Shown in pieces: positions 1 through 8,542 of a stretch of 55,680 nucleotides of DNA (position 1 is its first letter; every line of letters starts with the position of its first letter). The DNA is from Oligoflexia bacterium (GTDB taxonomy: Bacteria > Bdellovibrionota_C > UBA2361 > JAFLCA01). Made by a program: the position numbers and the translations under genes. Below the pieces are notes generated by a model that was given only the letters and a program-made list of their open reading frames with translations, was not told the DNA's origin and did not search any database. The stretch is taken from NCBI GenBank assembly GCA_019694465.1, contig JAIBBV010000018.1, positions 1-55,680 on the forward strand, read 5' to 3'.

Positions 1-1166
1 ATAGCAACCAGAGCAGCAAGGACAAGCAACCCGGGACCAAGAGTCAATGACAAGGGTACAAGTCGTGTATGCAAATCTACAGGCACATGCCAGTGGGCCT
101 GTATCTCCTGGGCGCCAGGCAAACTAAACCCAACAACTCCAAAATAGAGGGTAACAGCTCCGCCTAATAGTATGCCCAAGCCGACGCCTAGAGCAGTAAC
201 CATACAACATTCGGAGACTATTAGAGCGATGATCCGCCGCGGCGACGTTCCTAGCGCCATCATCACCCCGAACTCGCGCGTCCGCTCCAAGACTGTCATG
301 AGGAATGTATTTAAAACAGTAAACGCCACAATAATGACGAGGGTGAAATAAAAGAGCCAACCGGCAATAAAATCCAGCTCAATCGCGGATTTTAGACCAG
401 GGATCAGTTGCTCCCAATCAAGCACCTGTACGAATGAATTGTTAATACTTTGTTCAATGCGCCCCTTCATTAGGGGGGCTGTATTAAGATCAGCGACTGT
501 CGCCACAACAGCGTGCGCGCGCTGGCCCATAGAAAAGACATCCTGAAAGAAGTGAAGAGGCATTTCAATAAAATTACGATCTACATCTGGTGTGCCCGAC
601 TCAAAAATTCCCACAACCTCTGCGACTGCAGCTGCCACCGAACCATCCCAGCCCTGCCCTAGCATGGTCAGTTGCGTGCCAACTTGTGCACCCAGACTAC
701 GCGCTAAACGTGTACCCAGCACAACCACCGCCTGGTCATCAGAGTGCAAGTAGCGTCCTTCACGCACAGTGTGGGGAATAGTTGATACCGCCTCCTCATG
801 CTTAGGCTGCACCCCAACAATTAATGCACCTATACTGCGGTTAGGTGAAGAAACTAGCGCAAAGCCTTGCCCTCGAACCGCCGTAGCAGTTACCCCCTCT
901 ACCTCCGCAAGCTTGCTCTGCAAATCTAACGCTGATTCCAGGCTCTCTCGCATTTCAGGGCTATCCAAGTACCCAGGTGCCTGCAACTGAATGTGGCCTT
1001 GAAATACCGCCAACGTTGCTCGAATAGAGGTCTCATATGAAGACAGCTGTAGTGCGACGAAGAATACCAACACAGCGCAAGAAAACCCGATGGCTCCCAT
1101 TGTAAGAAACGTGCGACGTCTGTTACGCCACAGGTTACGCCAGGCCATGATAAGAATTGTCTTCAT
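1..1166 (-). CDS. ABC transporter permease, FtsX/MacB/LolC-E type (C-terminus outside window)
   Basis: Open minus-strand frame starting at ATG 1164-1166 and running off the left edge, about 388 codons visible. It opens with MKTILIMAWRNLWRNRRR, the Arg-rich cytoplasmic start typical of FtsX-family permeases, followed by one hydrophobic segment (about residues 20-42). A long periplasmic MacB-like domain follows, then further hydrophobic stretches near the edge. Permeases of this family use ATP hydrolysis by a partner ATPase to move lipoproteins or other envelope substrates, or to act as mechanotransducers. The start lies 4 bases after the stop of the LolA-like gene, so translation is probably coupled. 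The ATPase is not visible and may lie beyond the edge. The family is clear; the substrate is not. Confidence 0.85.
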   Translation of the reverse strand, partial: MKTILIMAWRNLWRNRRRTFLTMGAIGFSCAVLVFFVALQLSSYETSIRATLAVFQGHIQLQAPGYLDSPEMRESLESALDLQSKLAEVEGVTATAVRGQGFALVSSPNRSIGALIVGVQPKHEEAVSTIPHTVREGRYLHSDDQAVVVLGTRLARSLGAQVGTQLTMLGQGWDGSVAAAVAEVVGIFESGTPDVDRNFIEMPLHFFQDVFSMGQRAHAVVATVADLNTAPLMKGRIEQSINNSFVQVLDWEQLIPGLKSAIELDFIAGWLFYFTLVIIVAFTVLNTFLMTVLERTREFGVMMALGTSPRRIIALIVSECCMVTALGVGLGILLGGAVTLYFGVVGFSLPGAQEIQAHWHVPVDLHTRLVPLSLTLGPGLLVLAALVA

Positions 1167-1170
1167 GCGA

Positions 1171-1911
1171 CTACGGGTTTGCTCGACCCAGAGCAGCGAT
1201 TGTAAAGGTAGTAGCCGGAATTGGAGCATCAAACTCTGCCTTCACATGATGTACCTCTGTCCACTCATCCGGCTCATCAGACTTGGACATACGAATAATG
1301 GTCGCATACATACGGCCGCCCAGTGGCTTAATCTCTGAAGCCCGCATTTCTTTCACTAAGTGCCCATCCTGATCATAAAAGCGATGCTCGAGGATAATAT
1401 AGTCCTCGCGCACCACCAACATCTCACGCCCCCACACCACCGGAGCGCTTTCACGCGGCAGAGCTTCGATGGTATATACCTTCTTACCATCACGCACTTC
1501 TGTGCCTAGCAGGCGATGAGTATAGTCGCTAACAATACGATCAGCTTTTGATAGGTCATCGTAGGAAAAGTCCGATCCCATCCAACTCTGCGCACGCATG
1601 CTGGGAGGGATTTGAATGGCTTTGTTAATTTTGGGATTAAAACTCCAAGTGTCCTCGTCGATGGTTAATGACGCATTTCCGGCGTCCTTCGCTGGAGCGG
1701 TGAATCTAACTAGTGTGTGCTTGTTACCATCTGTCCAAGCACGCATGCTCATGCGCCGCTCCCAATCTGGACGATGCACAATCATCTCAGCTTCAGTATA
1801 CGAAGACTTGCCGCGCCAGTATTCTATAGCTGCTTTAATAAGCGCGCCTGGGTCCTGAGCCTGACTCAGCGACGGGGCAAAAAGCCACAAAAGGACCAAA
1901 AGCAATCTCAT
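1171..1911 (-). CDS. LolA-like outer-membrane lipoprotein-sorting protein
   Basis: 246 residues. The first 19 residues form a signal peptide ending SLSQA-QD, so the product is periplasmic. The body is rich in beta strands and resembles the LolA/LppX-like 'outer membrane lipoprotein-sorting' family (RFTAPAKDAG..., then an ENTWSFNP-like stretch reading DEDTWSFNPKINKAIQIPPS). Members have an open half-barrel that binds a lipid group and commonly sit beside FtsX/MacB permeases, as here with the gene at 1-1166. Likely role: periplasmic carrier or sensor working with that permease. It starts 3 bases after the acyl-CoA dehydrogenase stop, in the same operon. It is not canonical LolA, which is usually about 200 residues. 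The cargo is unknown. Confidence 0.8.
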   Translation of the reverse strand: MRLLLVLLWLFAPSLSQAQDPGALIKAAIEYWRGKSSYTEAEMIVHRPDWERRMSMRAWTDGNKHTLVRFTAPAKDAGNASLTIDEDTWSFNPKINKAIQIPPSMRAQSWMGSDFSYDDLSKADRIVSDYTHRLLGTEVRDGKKVYTIEALPRESAPVVWGREMLVVREDYIILEHRFYDQDGHLVKEMRASEIKPLGGRMYATIIRMSKSDEPDEWTEVHHVKAEFDAPIPATTFTIAALGRANP

Positions 1912-1914
1912 GCG

Positions 1915-3033
1915 TCATCCGTTCTTTGCCGCAGACTCCAAAATTGTCTCACTATGATACTCTAGGCCTCCACAGCAAGCTTCTAGCATCCGCGCTCGAC
2001 GCAAATAGAGGTGCAAGTCGAATTCCCAGGTAAATCCAATCCCACCATGCAGCTGGATTGCGCCCTCAATGATTACAGGAGCCTGCTCACAGGCGAATGT
2101 TGCAGCCGAAGCGGCAGTGAGAGCCGCTTGTTCAGGGCTATCCTTTTCCGCCCAAGCCGCAAATTGAGCTAGTGTGCGGATCGCCTCAGACTGCACATGC
2201 ATATCAGCGAGCCGATGTTGAACAGCCTGGAATGATCCTATCGGAGCGCCAAACTGCTTACGAGTCTTTACATACTCGACTGTCATTGAAACTACTCGCG
2301 CACACATTCCAGCCAGCTCATTGGCGGCCAAAATCTGATAGCAACGCCTAAACTTCTCAACACTGCACGAATCTAGCCCCAGGCAGGCGACATTTGTCAT
2401 CACGACGGAAGAGTAGGATCGACCAACATCTAGAGTTGAATCAGGAGCAAACACCACTTGCTGTTCTTTGCCGCGTTTCAGGTGTGCCAGCATTAGCTTG
2501 GGGGAAGTTTCGGCTTGCAGCCCTACAAATAGCAGTAGGTCCGCGACGGCAGCATCAGCAACCACTCCAAGCGTTGCATCGATTCTTCGCACTCCTGATT
2601 TGCCACGCCCACTAATCGCTTGGGGATGTAGCAACGACAAAGGTGCCAAGGCCACCCTTATACTCCCGTCGCCGATTCCATCAAGTGTTGCTGCGTCGAA
2701 TTGGGACTTAAAAAACTCGCGTTCCTTTTCAGACAACAGGTGATAAATCAAAAAGCTGCCAGCCAGAGTGCTTTCTATCAACGCCTCAGTCGGCAGAGAC
2801 TTACCGCTCTCAAATGCCAATAGCGCCAATTCTCTAATGCCAGCGTTTTCTGCATCGCCTTGCGCAAAAAGGGCCGGCAAACCAAATTCAACCGCTTTAT
2901 CCCACAAATTTCCGCTACCTAGACTTCCCAACTCCATAGCCTTACGGCGTATAGATGAAGGCACTTCCTGCAACAAAAACTTTTCAAATGAAGCTGCCAA
3001 CTCGCGCTGTTGGTCTGAAAATTCTAGAGACAT
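1915..3033 (-). CDS. acyl-CoA dehydrogenase family protein
   Basis: 372 residues, FAD-dependent alpha,beta-desaturase fold. The N-terminal helical domain starts MSLEFSDQQRELAASFEKF. The C-terminal domain carries YVKTRKQFGAPIGSFQAVQH (about 255-275) and IQLHGGIGFTWEFDLHLYLR (about 333-352). The last motif is typical of the shorter FadE-like proteins of steroid or branched acyl-CoA degradation, many of which work as alpha2beta2 heterotetramers; no partner subunit is visible. The Glu in FTWEFD is the best catalytic-base candidate. Its ATG overlaps the stop of the preceding Fe-S assembly-type gene by one base (TAATG), so the two are translationally coupled. Substrate unknown. Confidence 0.85.
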   Translation of the reverse strand: MSLEFSDQQRELAASFEKFLLQEVPSSIRRKAMELGSLGSGNLWDKAVEFGLPALFAQGDAENAGIRELALLAFESGKSLPTEALIESTLAGSFLIYHLLSEKEREFFKSQFDAATLDGIGDGSIRVALAPLSLLHPQAISGRGKSGVRRIDATLGVVADAAVADLLLFVGLQAETSPKLMLAHLKRGKEQQVVFAPDSTLDVGRSYSSVVMTNVACLGLDSCSVEKFRRCYQILAANELAGMCARVVSMTVEYVKTRKQFGAPIGSFQAVQHRLADMHVQSEAIRTLAQFAAWAEKDSPEQAALTAASAATFACEQAPVIIEGAIQLHGGIGFTWEFDLHLYLRRARMLEACCGGLEYHSETILESAAKNG

Positions 3034-3323
3034 TAGATCATTCCAAGCATTGCTTTAACTTCGTCTGAAGGCTGCCAAGGTGGTGTGAAAACAACCTTCA
3101 CGTCCACACTTGCGACACCCGGCAATTGACCAACCTTTGACTTCACATCGTCGATTAACATCGGTCCGGCTGGGCACATGGGTGAAGTAAAAGTCATCTC
3201 AATGCTGACTTTATCGCCATCGATTGAAATAGAGTAAATTAGCCCCAGAAACCAAATATCCAAGAATATTTCAGGATCCTGAACAGTTTTAAGGGCCTCG
3301 ATAACTTGTTCCTTGCTAACCAT
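3033..3323 (-). CDS. MIP18/DUF59 family Fe-S cluster assembly-type protein
   Basis: 96 residues from ATG 3321-3323; a TTG three codons upstream is a less likely start. The whole protein is one MIP18 (DUF59) domain: VIEALKTVQDPEIFLDIWFLG near the N-terminus, then TSPMCPAGPML (about 47-57) with the conserved reactive Cys, and VVFTPPWQPSDEV near the end. Family members (SufT, PaaD N-terminal domain, yeast Cia2) help deliver Fe-S clusters. It lacks the C-terminal zinc-ribbon extension expected of PaaD and is not beside paaABCE, so PaaD is not supported. First gene of a compact operon with acyl-CoA dehydrogenase. The family is certain; the client protein is unknown. Confidence 0.85.
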   Translation of the reverse strand: MVSKEQVIEALKTVQDPEIFLDIWFLGLIYSISIDGDKVSIEMTFTSPMCPAGPMLIDDVKSKVGQLPGVASVDVKVVFTPPWQPSDEVKAMLGMI

Positions 3324-3384
3324 AGGCCACAAGGATACACGAAATCCCCTTTAGATCGCCAGGGTTAGCCCCACTAGCACGGAG

Positions 3385-4644
3385 TTAATGCGTAATATGG
3401 TATTTTCCAGAATTTACGAGAGATCGCAGCAAGAGTCGGCCATTAAGCGGCTTTTGTACGTATTTGTCGGCTTGGGCCGCTTCATGTACTGCCGCGGCAG
3501 CCTCTTTTGGTCCGGTGACTATAAAAGTAGTACCTTTGTCCTTGGACTCCTCGCGCAGACGCTGCACCACTGCCGCGGTGTCCTTACCGGAGGCTGTACC
3601 ATCGAGCATGACAGCGTCATACTCTTTGACCTGTAGGGCGCGTACTGCATCAGCGGCCTGTGAAACACCGTCTACCATACCACCCCAAGCCTCTATTAGC
3701 TTGCACATGGCTTGTCGTGCTCCGCTGTCTTCGTCCACAATGAGAAATGTTTGTCCCACCAACGGTTGAGCGCCGCCGCGTATTCTTGGCTCTGGGGTTG
3801 CTATCTCACGTGGAGCTGCAACCAACGGGAACACAACACTAAAGGAGGTACCCACCCCGACTGTACTATCAACGTAGATTTCACCACCGTTTAACTCTGT
3901 CAGAGTTTTAGTGAGTGCTAGACCTAGCCCAACGCCTACATTGTGCTTGGTTTCTTCAGACTCATAGCGCGTATAGAGCTCAAACAGACGCTGACACTCC
4001 TGGGCTGGAATGCCAGGACCTGAATCTTGAACCATTATGCGCGCCTTATCCCCGGAGCTCAACAAATCGACACTGACGACTACCCTGCCCTCGCCTGGCG
4101 TAAATTTTATGGCGTTGTGCACTAGATTGAATACAATCTGCTTAACTTGGCGCGGGTCAACGCTGCAGAATACCGCCTCTGGTGCGCCCACAAAGCGCAG
4201 GTCCAAACTTTTCTTAATTGCACTAGCGTGCAGCAGCCCAATTACAGACTCAGCTATTTTGCCAAGCTCGCTTTTTTCACGACAGCAGTTTAAGTGGCCA
4301 CTTTCAGCTCGGCTTACATCCAAAAAATCGCTCACCAGTCGAAGTAAGTTCTCACCGTACTCCTTGATGTATACCAGAGATTGTCTGTGCTCTGGCTGCA
4401 TGGATTTACCAAGCAGTAAGTCGAGCGTCTCGGCTGAACATAAGATTGCGGTTAGCGGATTCTTTATCTCGTGTGCAATTTCATTGGCCAAGTCACCGCG
4501 TCGGCGCAACGTCTTTTGGAGTCGCTGAAGGCGCAGCTCAAGGCTGGCTGTCTCTCGCCGCATAGTCACATGGTCACGCCAGGCGCGCCCTAGGGCACAC
4601 AATGCCACTGCCAATGCACTTATTGAAATTCCAATTCCGGTCAC
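3385..4644 (-). CDS. hybrid sensor histidine kinase with C-terminal receiver domain
   Basis: 419 residues. One N-terminal membrane segment (about 4-20), a short coiled linker, then the HisKA box ANEIAHEIKNPLTAIL with the phospho-acceptor His near residue 58. The HATPase_c domain shows the N box (NLVHNAIKFTP), the G1 box (VQDSGPGIP) and the G2 box (GVGLGLALTK). The last ~120 residues form a receiver domain: acidic pair in TFLIVDEDSG, phospho-acceptor Asp in YDAVMLDG, conserved Lys in YVQKPL. There is no periplasmic sensor domain, so the signal is probably cytoplasmic, or membrane-derived through the single helix. No response regulator is adjacent, so the output must be elsewhere. Monocistronic, with about 535 bases of noncoding DNA upstream. 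Confidence 0.92.
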   Translation of the reverse strand: MTGIGISISALAVALCALGRAWRDHVTMRRETASLELRLQRLQKTLRRRGDLANEIAHEIKNPLTAILCSAETLDLLLGKSMQPEHRQSLVYIKEYGENLLRLVSDFLDVSRAESGHLNCCREKSELGKIAESVIGLLHASAIKKSLDLRFVGAPEAVFCSVDPRQVKQIVFNLVHNAIKFTPGEGRVVVSVDLLSSGDKARIMVQDSGPGIPAQECQRLFELYTRYESEETKHNVGVGLGLALTKTLTELNGGEIYVDSTVGVGTSFSVVFPLVAAPREIATPEPRIRGGAQPLVGQTFLIVDEDSGARQAMCKLIEAWGGMVDGVSQAADAVRALQVKEYDAVMLDGTASGKDTAAVVQRLREESKDKGTTFIVTGPKEAAAAVHEAAQADKYVQKPLNGRLLLRSLVNSGKYHITH

Positions 4645-5179
4645 TGCGAACTACTTTGAACAACAAATTTCGGTGGGGCTGGGTTGAACTACATGACGAT
4701 GGGCGCATCCTACCAAAAGCGTCTGGCAAGGTGTTTAGCGTCGCAATACAAATATCGGATTACTAGCTGAAGCTCTAAAGGCCATATCGATCTAGTAAGC
4801 GCAGAAACACCAGCGGCTTAGCCCTACGAAAAATTACTAGCCGCCCAGATCTACTCTCAGAGACCGCGCGCAAAATAGACTCAGAGTATGAGATTTGAGA
4901 GCAGGGCAAATTGCCAATGATTTCAGCGCTTTTCCAAAATTTCTCGGGGCGCCGTGTTGCTATGCGCTCTTAGAATTATGATTTAAGAGCGTACTTCTTT
5001 CTCTCATCGCTCCAATTTTTCAAGGCATTCACCCTCTAACTCAAGGAAACTACTACATATACTAATACGCGTTAAGAGCATACTTTGACGGGAAAATCAC
5101 GCGCCGTCTCTGAGAGAAGACTTGGGAGACTTCCGTTTTGAGCTAACTCACCAACTATATTCTGTCTTAGTTTGGTTAC
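4645..5179. other. noncoding interval with inverted and direct repeats
   Basis: No convincing gene. An inverted repeat CGCTCTTA / TAAGAGCG occupies 4965-4972 and 4984-4991. Its right arm belongs to a direct repeat, TTAAGAGCGTACTT at 4983-4996 and TTAAGAGCATACTT at 5072-5085 (one mismatch, 89 bases apart). These could be regulator sites for the kinase gene at 3385-4644, which reads away from this interval. No T-run terminator was seen for the MeaB-type gene ending at 5180. Confidence 0.4.
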
Positions 5180-6124
5180 CTAATTTCCATGTACTAAACG
5201 CTCAGCAGCGCTATAGGGGTCGATTTTTCGAGCAGCACATTCTGAAACTAATGCCTGGAAGCGCTCTGATTGCGTACTGCTTAGCCCTTCCACTACCAAC
5301 TCCTGCGCTATTTGCCTAATAGTGTGTTCCAAAATCATGCGTCGCCGCTCTATTCCCTGTTGGGACAAACTCAACCAATGTAAATGGTTGTTAACAGCGT
5401 GCAACAGTTCATGCACCCCAACCGAAGTAGTTGCAACGGTCTGCACAATTTCTTGTTTCCAGGCCTTGGGATCTTGATCAGCTAGAGAAATTAACACCCT
5501 CAGGTCCTTTTGTACCTGGTCAGCTCCTTCGCGATCAGCCTTATTTATGGCAAAGACATCAGCGATCTCTAAAATGCCAGCCTTGAATGCCTGTACGCTA
5601 TCTCCCATCCCGGGCACCAGCACCACGATGCAGGTATCAGCTAGGCGTACGATATCAATCTCGGCCTGTCCTACTCCCACAGTCTCAACAAGAATGACAT
5701 CAAAGCCAGCAGCATCCAAAATCTGCACTGCATCAATAGTCGCACGCGCTATGCCGCCCAACGAGCCGCGCGTTGCCATACTACGGATAAATATATTTTG
5801 ATCTTCCGCCACCCGACTCATGCGAATGCGATCGCCAAGTACAGCCCCACCAGAGAATGGACTGGTAGGGTCAATCGCCACTATAGCTATTTTCTTGCCT
5901 GAACTTTTCCAATGAGCGGCCATTGCATCGACAAGAGTAGACTTACCAGCGCCTGGGGAACCAGTTACCCCAATCACCTGCGCACGGCCAGTATGCTGAA
6001 ATAGCTGTGCCTGAATCTTTTGTGCACGAGGAATTTGATTTTCAGCGAGTGTAATTAAACGTGCCACCGCACGGGGATTGCCCGCCAGGACACCATCGAT
6101 TAGCTCTTGATCAGAATACTGCAT
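5180..6124 (-). CDS. meaB: MeaB/ArgK-type methylmalonyl-CoA mutase-associated GTPase
   Basis: 314 residues from ATG 6122-6124. A TTG 15 codons upstream is possible, but MQYSDQELIDGVLAGNPRAV aligns with the usual family N-terminus. The Walker A / G1 motif GVTGSPGAGKST lies near residues 50-61. AIDPTSPFSGGAVLGDRIRM is the diagnostic MeaB signature, ETVGVGQAEID is switch II, and NKADREGADQ is the base-recognition motif. MeaB chaperones adenosylcobalamin-dependent mutases, gating cofactor loading and preventing inactivation. No mutase gene is in the window, but nearby acyl-CoA genes fit propionyl-CoA/methylmalonyl-CoA flux. An AGAAGG sits unusually close to the ATG. Confidence 0.92.
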   Translation of the reverse strand: MQYSDQELIDGVLAGNPRAVARLITLAENQIPRAQKIQAQLFQHTGRAQVIGVTGSPGAGKSTLVDAMAAHWKSSGKKIAIVAIDPTSPFSGGAVLGDRIRMSRVAEDQNIFIRSMATRGSLGGIARATIDAVQILDAAGFDVILVETVGVGQAEIDIVRLADTCIVVLVPGMGDSVQAFKAGILEIADVFAINKADREGADQVQKDLRVLISLADQDPKAWKQEIVQTVATTSVGVHELLHAVNNHLHWLSLSQQGIERRRMILEHTIRQIAQELVVEGLSSTQSERFQALVSECAARKIDPYSAAERLVHGN

Positions 6125-6357
6125 GCCTTCTTGTACACCACCACGCCCAAGGCGGCAATCAAGTGGCAAACCTAATTTAAGCCACGACAGCTAGACCCAG
6201 AGTCCTATTCAGACCGATCACCCAAATCATGACCGGCATGCCTTGCATATATTCCGCTACGGGAGCGCTAGCATCCACAATTTGCTAATTGTGACGCACA
6301 GACACCAGCCGCCCAGTAGGCGCGTAGCAAAATCATGCGGCTTGCCGCTCTTCGCTC

Positions 6358-6382
6358 AAAAAAGGCGCATTTTGGGTGTGCC
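6358..6382 (-). terminator. probable intrinsic terminator after flgE
   Basis: On the minus strand GGCACA and TGCGCC pair around a CCCAAAA loop (one mismatch), followed directly by TTTTTT. It lies 22 bases beyond the flgE stop, the right place and orientation to end the fliK-flgD-flgE transcript. A second small hairpin (GCGGC-TT-GCCGC, 6338-6349) lies beyond it. Confidence 0.55.
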
Positions 6383-6404
6383 TACTGCTTTTTTGTTACC
6401 AGCT

Positions 6405-7742
6405 CTAAGCTAGCTGAATAATGTCATTTAAGAGCTGGTTAATAGTAGTAATAATACGCGAGTTGGCCTGGAACCCTCTCTGTAGAGTAATCAAGCGTAC
6501 GAACTCTTGCGCGATGTCAACCGTGGAAAGCTCCACACGACCAGACTCAACACCGCCGAATGTACCCGTAAGAGGCTTACCTACTACAGGTTCACCGGAG
6601 GCAGTGGACTGCTGTAACAACTGGTTACCAGTTCTAGTTAAGCCTTCCGGATTGGCGAAGTTAACCAAGCCGATTGTTCCAATGACAGCGCTCTGTCCGT
6701 TAGACAAACGCGCTGAGATCTCTCCATCCGAGTCAATACTCAAGCTGACAACGGTTCCTACACCTTGACCATCCTGAGAGATGGAGAGAATGTTAGAACT
6801 TCCTGAATACTGAGTGAACGGATCAAAGGTAATATTGATTGTGCTTGGATCTGCTCCATTATTCCATGGAATCGAAGCAGTCAAATCGTATGATCCTGTG
6901 GCTGGCGGATTAGACCTTGTGCCATCACCATTATATGTAAGCGACATGATACCCGTAGATCCGGTATTTCCATCATAAATTAGACGTGGGCTACCCGTAC
7001 TATTTGGACCACCACCGCTAACGGAACCGTCTACATCCTCTGAGTTAACGTAACCGCGCATTTCCCAGGCATTAGATCCAGTATGGAATGCAAAGAAGGT
7101 CACCGTATGCTGGGCACCGAGCGAGTCAAAAACCTGCACAACAGTTGAAAAGTCAGCCAAAGCGCTAAGCTCCGAATACGTGTGCGGCTCTGAAGATGGG
7201 CTTGTTCCATCTGCTAAATTTTCGCTTAATCCTGATGTAGAAACGTTGCTCGATGAGGCATCAAGATTACCAGCCAGGCTGACTGAGGTAGTGGCCACAC
7301 TATCCTGGCTCACACTATTGACGTTTATTGGCTCGAGGGCTCCGGAGCCTCCAGCAGGGAAGCCTAACACAGTTAAGTCATTCTGATTGACTATATAACC
7401 CGATGAATCGATCTTGAAGTTACCAGCACGGGTATAGAAGCGCTGCGCTCCATTCGCAAGCACAAAGAATCCGTTCCCGTCAATCGCCAAATCTAGAGCG
7501 CGATTTGTGAATTCAAGAGTGCCTTGCTCGAAGATGGTACTGACGGCGCTAATGGTTGAACCGCTACCAACGACCTTGCCGGCAGTCTGACCACCGGCGA
7601 TCAAGTCTTCAAATTCGGCACGACTAGCTTTGTATCCGATGGTGCTGGCGTTTGAAATATTATCGCCCACAACCGCAATTGCTGTACCATGGCTGGAAAG
7701 ACCGGAGCGACCTGAGAACAAACCATTGACAATACTCGTCAC
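6405..7742 (-). CDS. flgE: flagellar hook protein FlgE
   Basis: 445 residues, GTG start at 7740-7742 preceded by AAGGAG at good spacing. The N-terminus has the flagellar rod/hook signature (NGLFSGRSGLSSHGTAIAVV, then GDNISNASTIGYKASRAEF). A FlgE D2-type middle domain contains VVQVFDSLGAQHTVTFFAF (about 190-208). The C-terminal helix QEFVRLITLQRGFQANSRII is the conserved axial-protein end. It forms the extracellular curved hook joining the basal body to the filament and is exported by the flagellar type III system. Last gene of the fliK-flgD-flgE run, 113 bases after flgD. Normal FlgE length, intact. Confidence 0.95.
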   Translation of the reverse strand: MTSIVNGLFSGRSGLSSHGTAIAVVGDNISNASTIGYKASRAEFEDLIAGGQTAGKVVGSGSTISAVSTIFEQGTLEFTNRALDLAIDGNGFFVLANGAQRFYTRAGNFKIDSSGYIVNQNDLTVLGFPAGGSGALEPINVNSVSQDSVATTSVSLAGNLDASSSNVSTSGLSENLADGTSPSSEPHTYSELSALADFSTVVQVFDSLGAQHTVTFFAFHTGSNAWEMRGYVNSEDVDGSVSGGGPNSTGSPRLIYDGNTGSTGIMSLTYNGDGTRSNPPATGSYDLTASIPWNNGADPSTINITFDPFTQYSGSSNILSISQDGQGVGTVVSLSIDSDGEISARLSNGQSAVIGTIGLVNFANPEGLTRTGNQLLQQSTASGEPVVGKPLTGTFGGVESGRVELSTVDIAQEFVRLITLQRGFQANSRIITTINQLLNDIIQLA

Positions 7743-7825
7743 GTTTCATCTCCTTTTTAAAGAGAAGGATTAACCTACTATCTCGCACACCAAGGACTTA
7801 ACAACGCGCAACATCACCACTACAA

Positions 7826-7841
7826 GCTACAGCGGGTCCAA
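7826..7841 (-). promoter_or_regulatory. weak sigma-54-like site upstream of flgE
   Basis: Minus-strand TGGACCCGCTGTAGCT has GG and GC elements exactly 10 bases apart, the sigma-54 spacing, but poor flanking bases (TGGAC for TGGCA, TAGCT for TTGCA). It lies 84 bases upstream of the flgE start, in the only sizable gap of the run. It may be chance; the match upstream of fliK is far better. Confidence 0.22.
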
Positions 7842-7855
7842 AAAACAGACTCGAC

Positions 7856-8533
7856 TTAGCTTGGTACGCTCACTTCTAACACCGAGCTTGGATCCACTTG
7901 CTTACCCCCTACCAACAACTTCGGGTCCGGACCCGGAATGAAGCCACTTACCATACCCGCAGCATGCACAGTTGGTTGGAACGCCGTTCCAATCGTGGAT
8001 TGTGCTTGCACCCGCACATGGTACTCACCGTCATTCGCGCCAATATTTGCCAAATCGATAGTTTGGCTACCTTGACTCATTGCTCCGAGGGAGAAGGAGT
8101 CGGCGACGGACCCATCATCCTTGACGAGTTCAATTCGAACATCTGCAGCATCCCTTGCTAAATCAAACTTGACGGTGCCGCCATTGTGATTGGAGACACT
8201 GGTCGTATCGCTATTCAGTGTCACCATGTGCCCAAGATATGCAGCCATGGAGTTAAGGTCGGCTTTTTGTGTGCCAATTTTATCGTTAATTGATACTAGC
8301 TGCTCTAGCTGGCTGAATTGAGCTAAGTTTACAGCAAACTGGTCATTCTTCATTGGGTCTAGTGGATCCTGATTTTTCAACTGTGTAACAAGAAGATTTA
8401 GGAATTCGTTCTTAGAAATCTCGGCGTTCTTTATTTGATTATTTGTCTGCTGCGTAGGCGTGGCCTGAGTAGTACCGGCGCTAATGTCCGTCCCACGAAA
8501 TAGAAGATTATTAATTTTCGAATTGTCGACCAT
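7856..8533 (-). CDS. flgD: flagellar hook capping protein FlgD
   Basis: 225 residues. The N-terminal FlgD signature is clear: KNEFLNLLVTQLKNQDPLDP followed by MKNDQFAVNLAQFSQLEQLV (about 42-80). The C-terminal half is beta-rich and fits the FlgD tudor/Ig-like region. FlgD caps the growing hook and directs FlgE polymerisation; it is removed when the hook is complete. It lies 9 bases downstream of fliK and upstream of flgE, a common hook-operon order. GAGAGG precedes the ATG. Intact, normal length. Confidence 0.95.
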   Translation of the reverse strand: MVDNSKINNLLFRGTDISAGTTQATPTQQTNNQIKNAEISKNEFLNLLVTQLKNQDPLDPMKNDQFAVNLAQFSQLEQLVSINDKIGTQKADLNSMAAYLGHMVTLNSDTTSVSNHNGGTVKFDLARDAADVRIELVKDDGSVADSFSLGAMSQGSQTIDLANIGANDGEYHVRVQAQSTIGTAFQPTVHAAGMVSGFIPGPDPKLLVGGKQVDPSSVLEVSVPS

Positions 8534-8542
8534 AAATCCTCT

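Noticed and set aside
3033..3323. Reading the MIP18-family gene as paaD
   Set aside because: 96 residues lacks the PaaD zinc-ribbon tail and it is 42 kb from the paa genes, with no paaABCE beside it.
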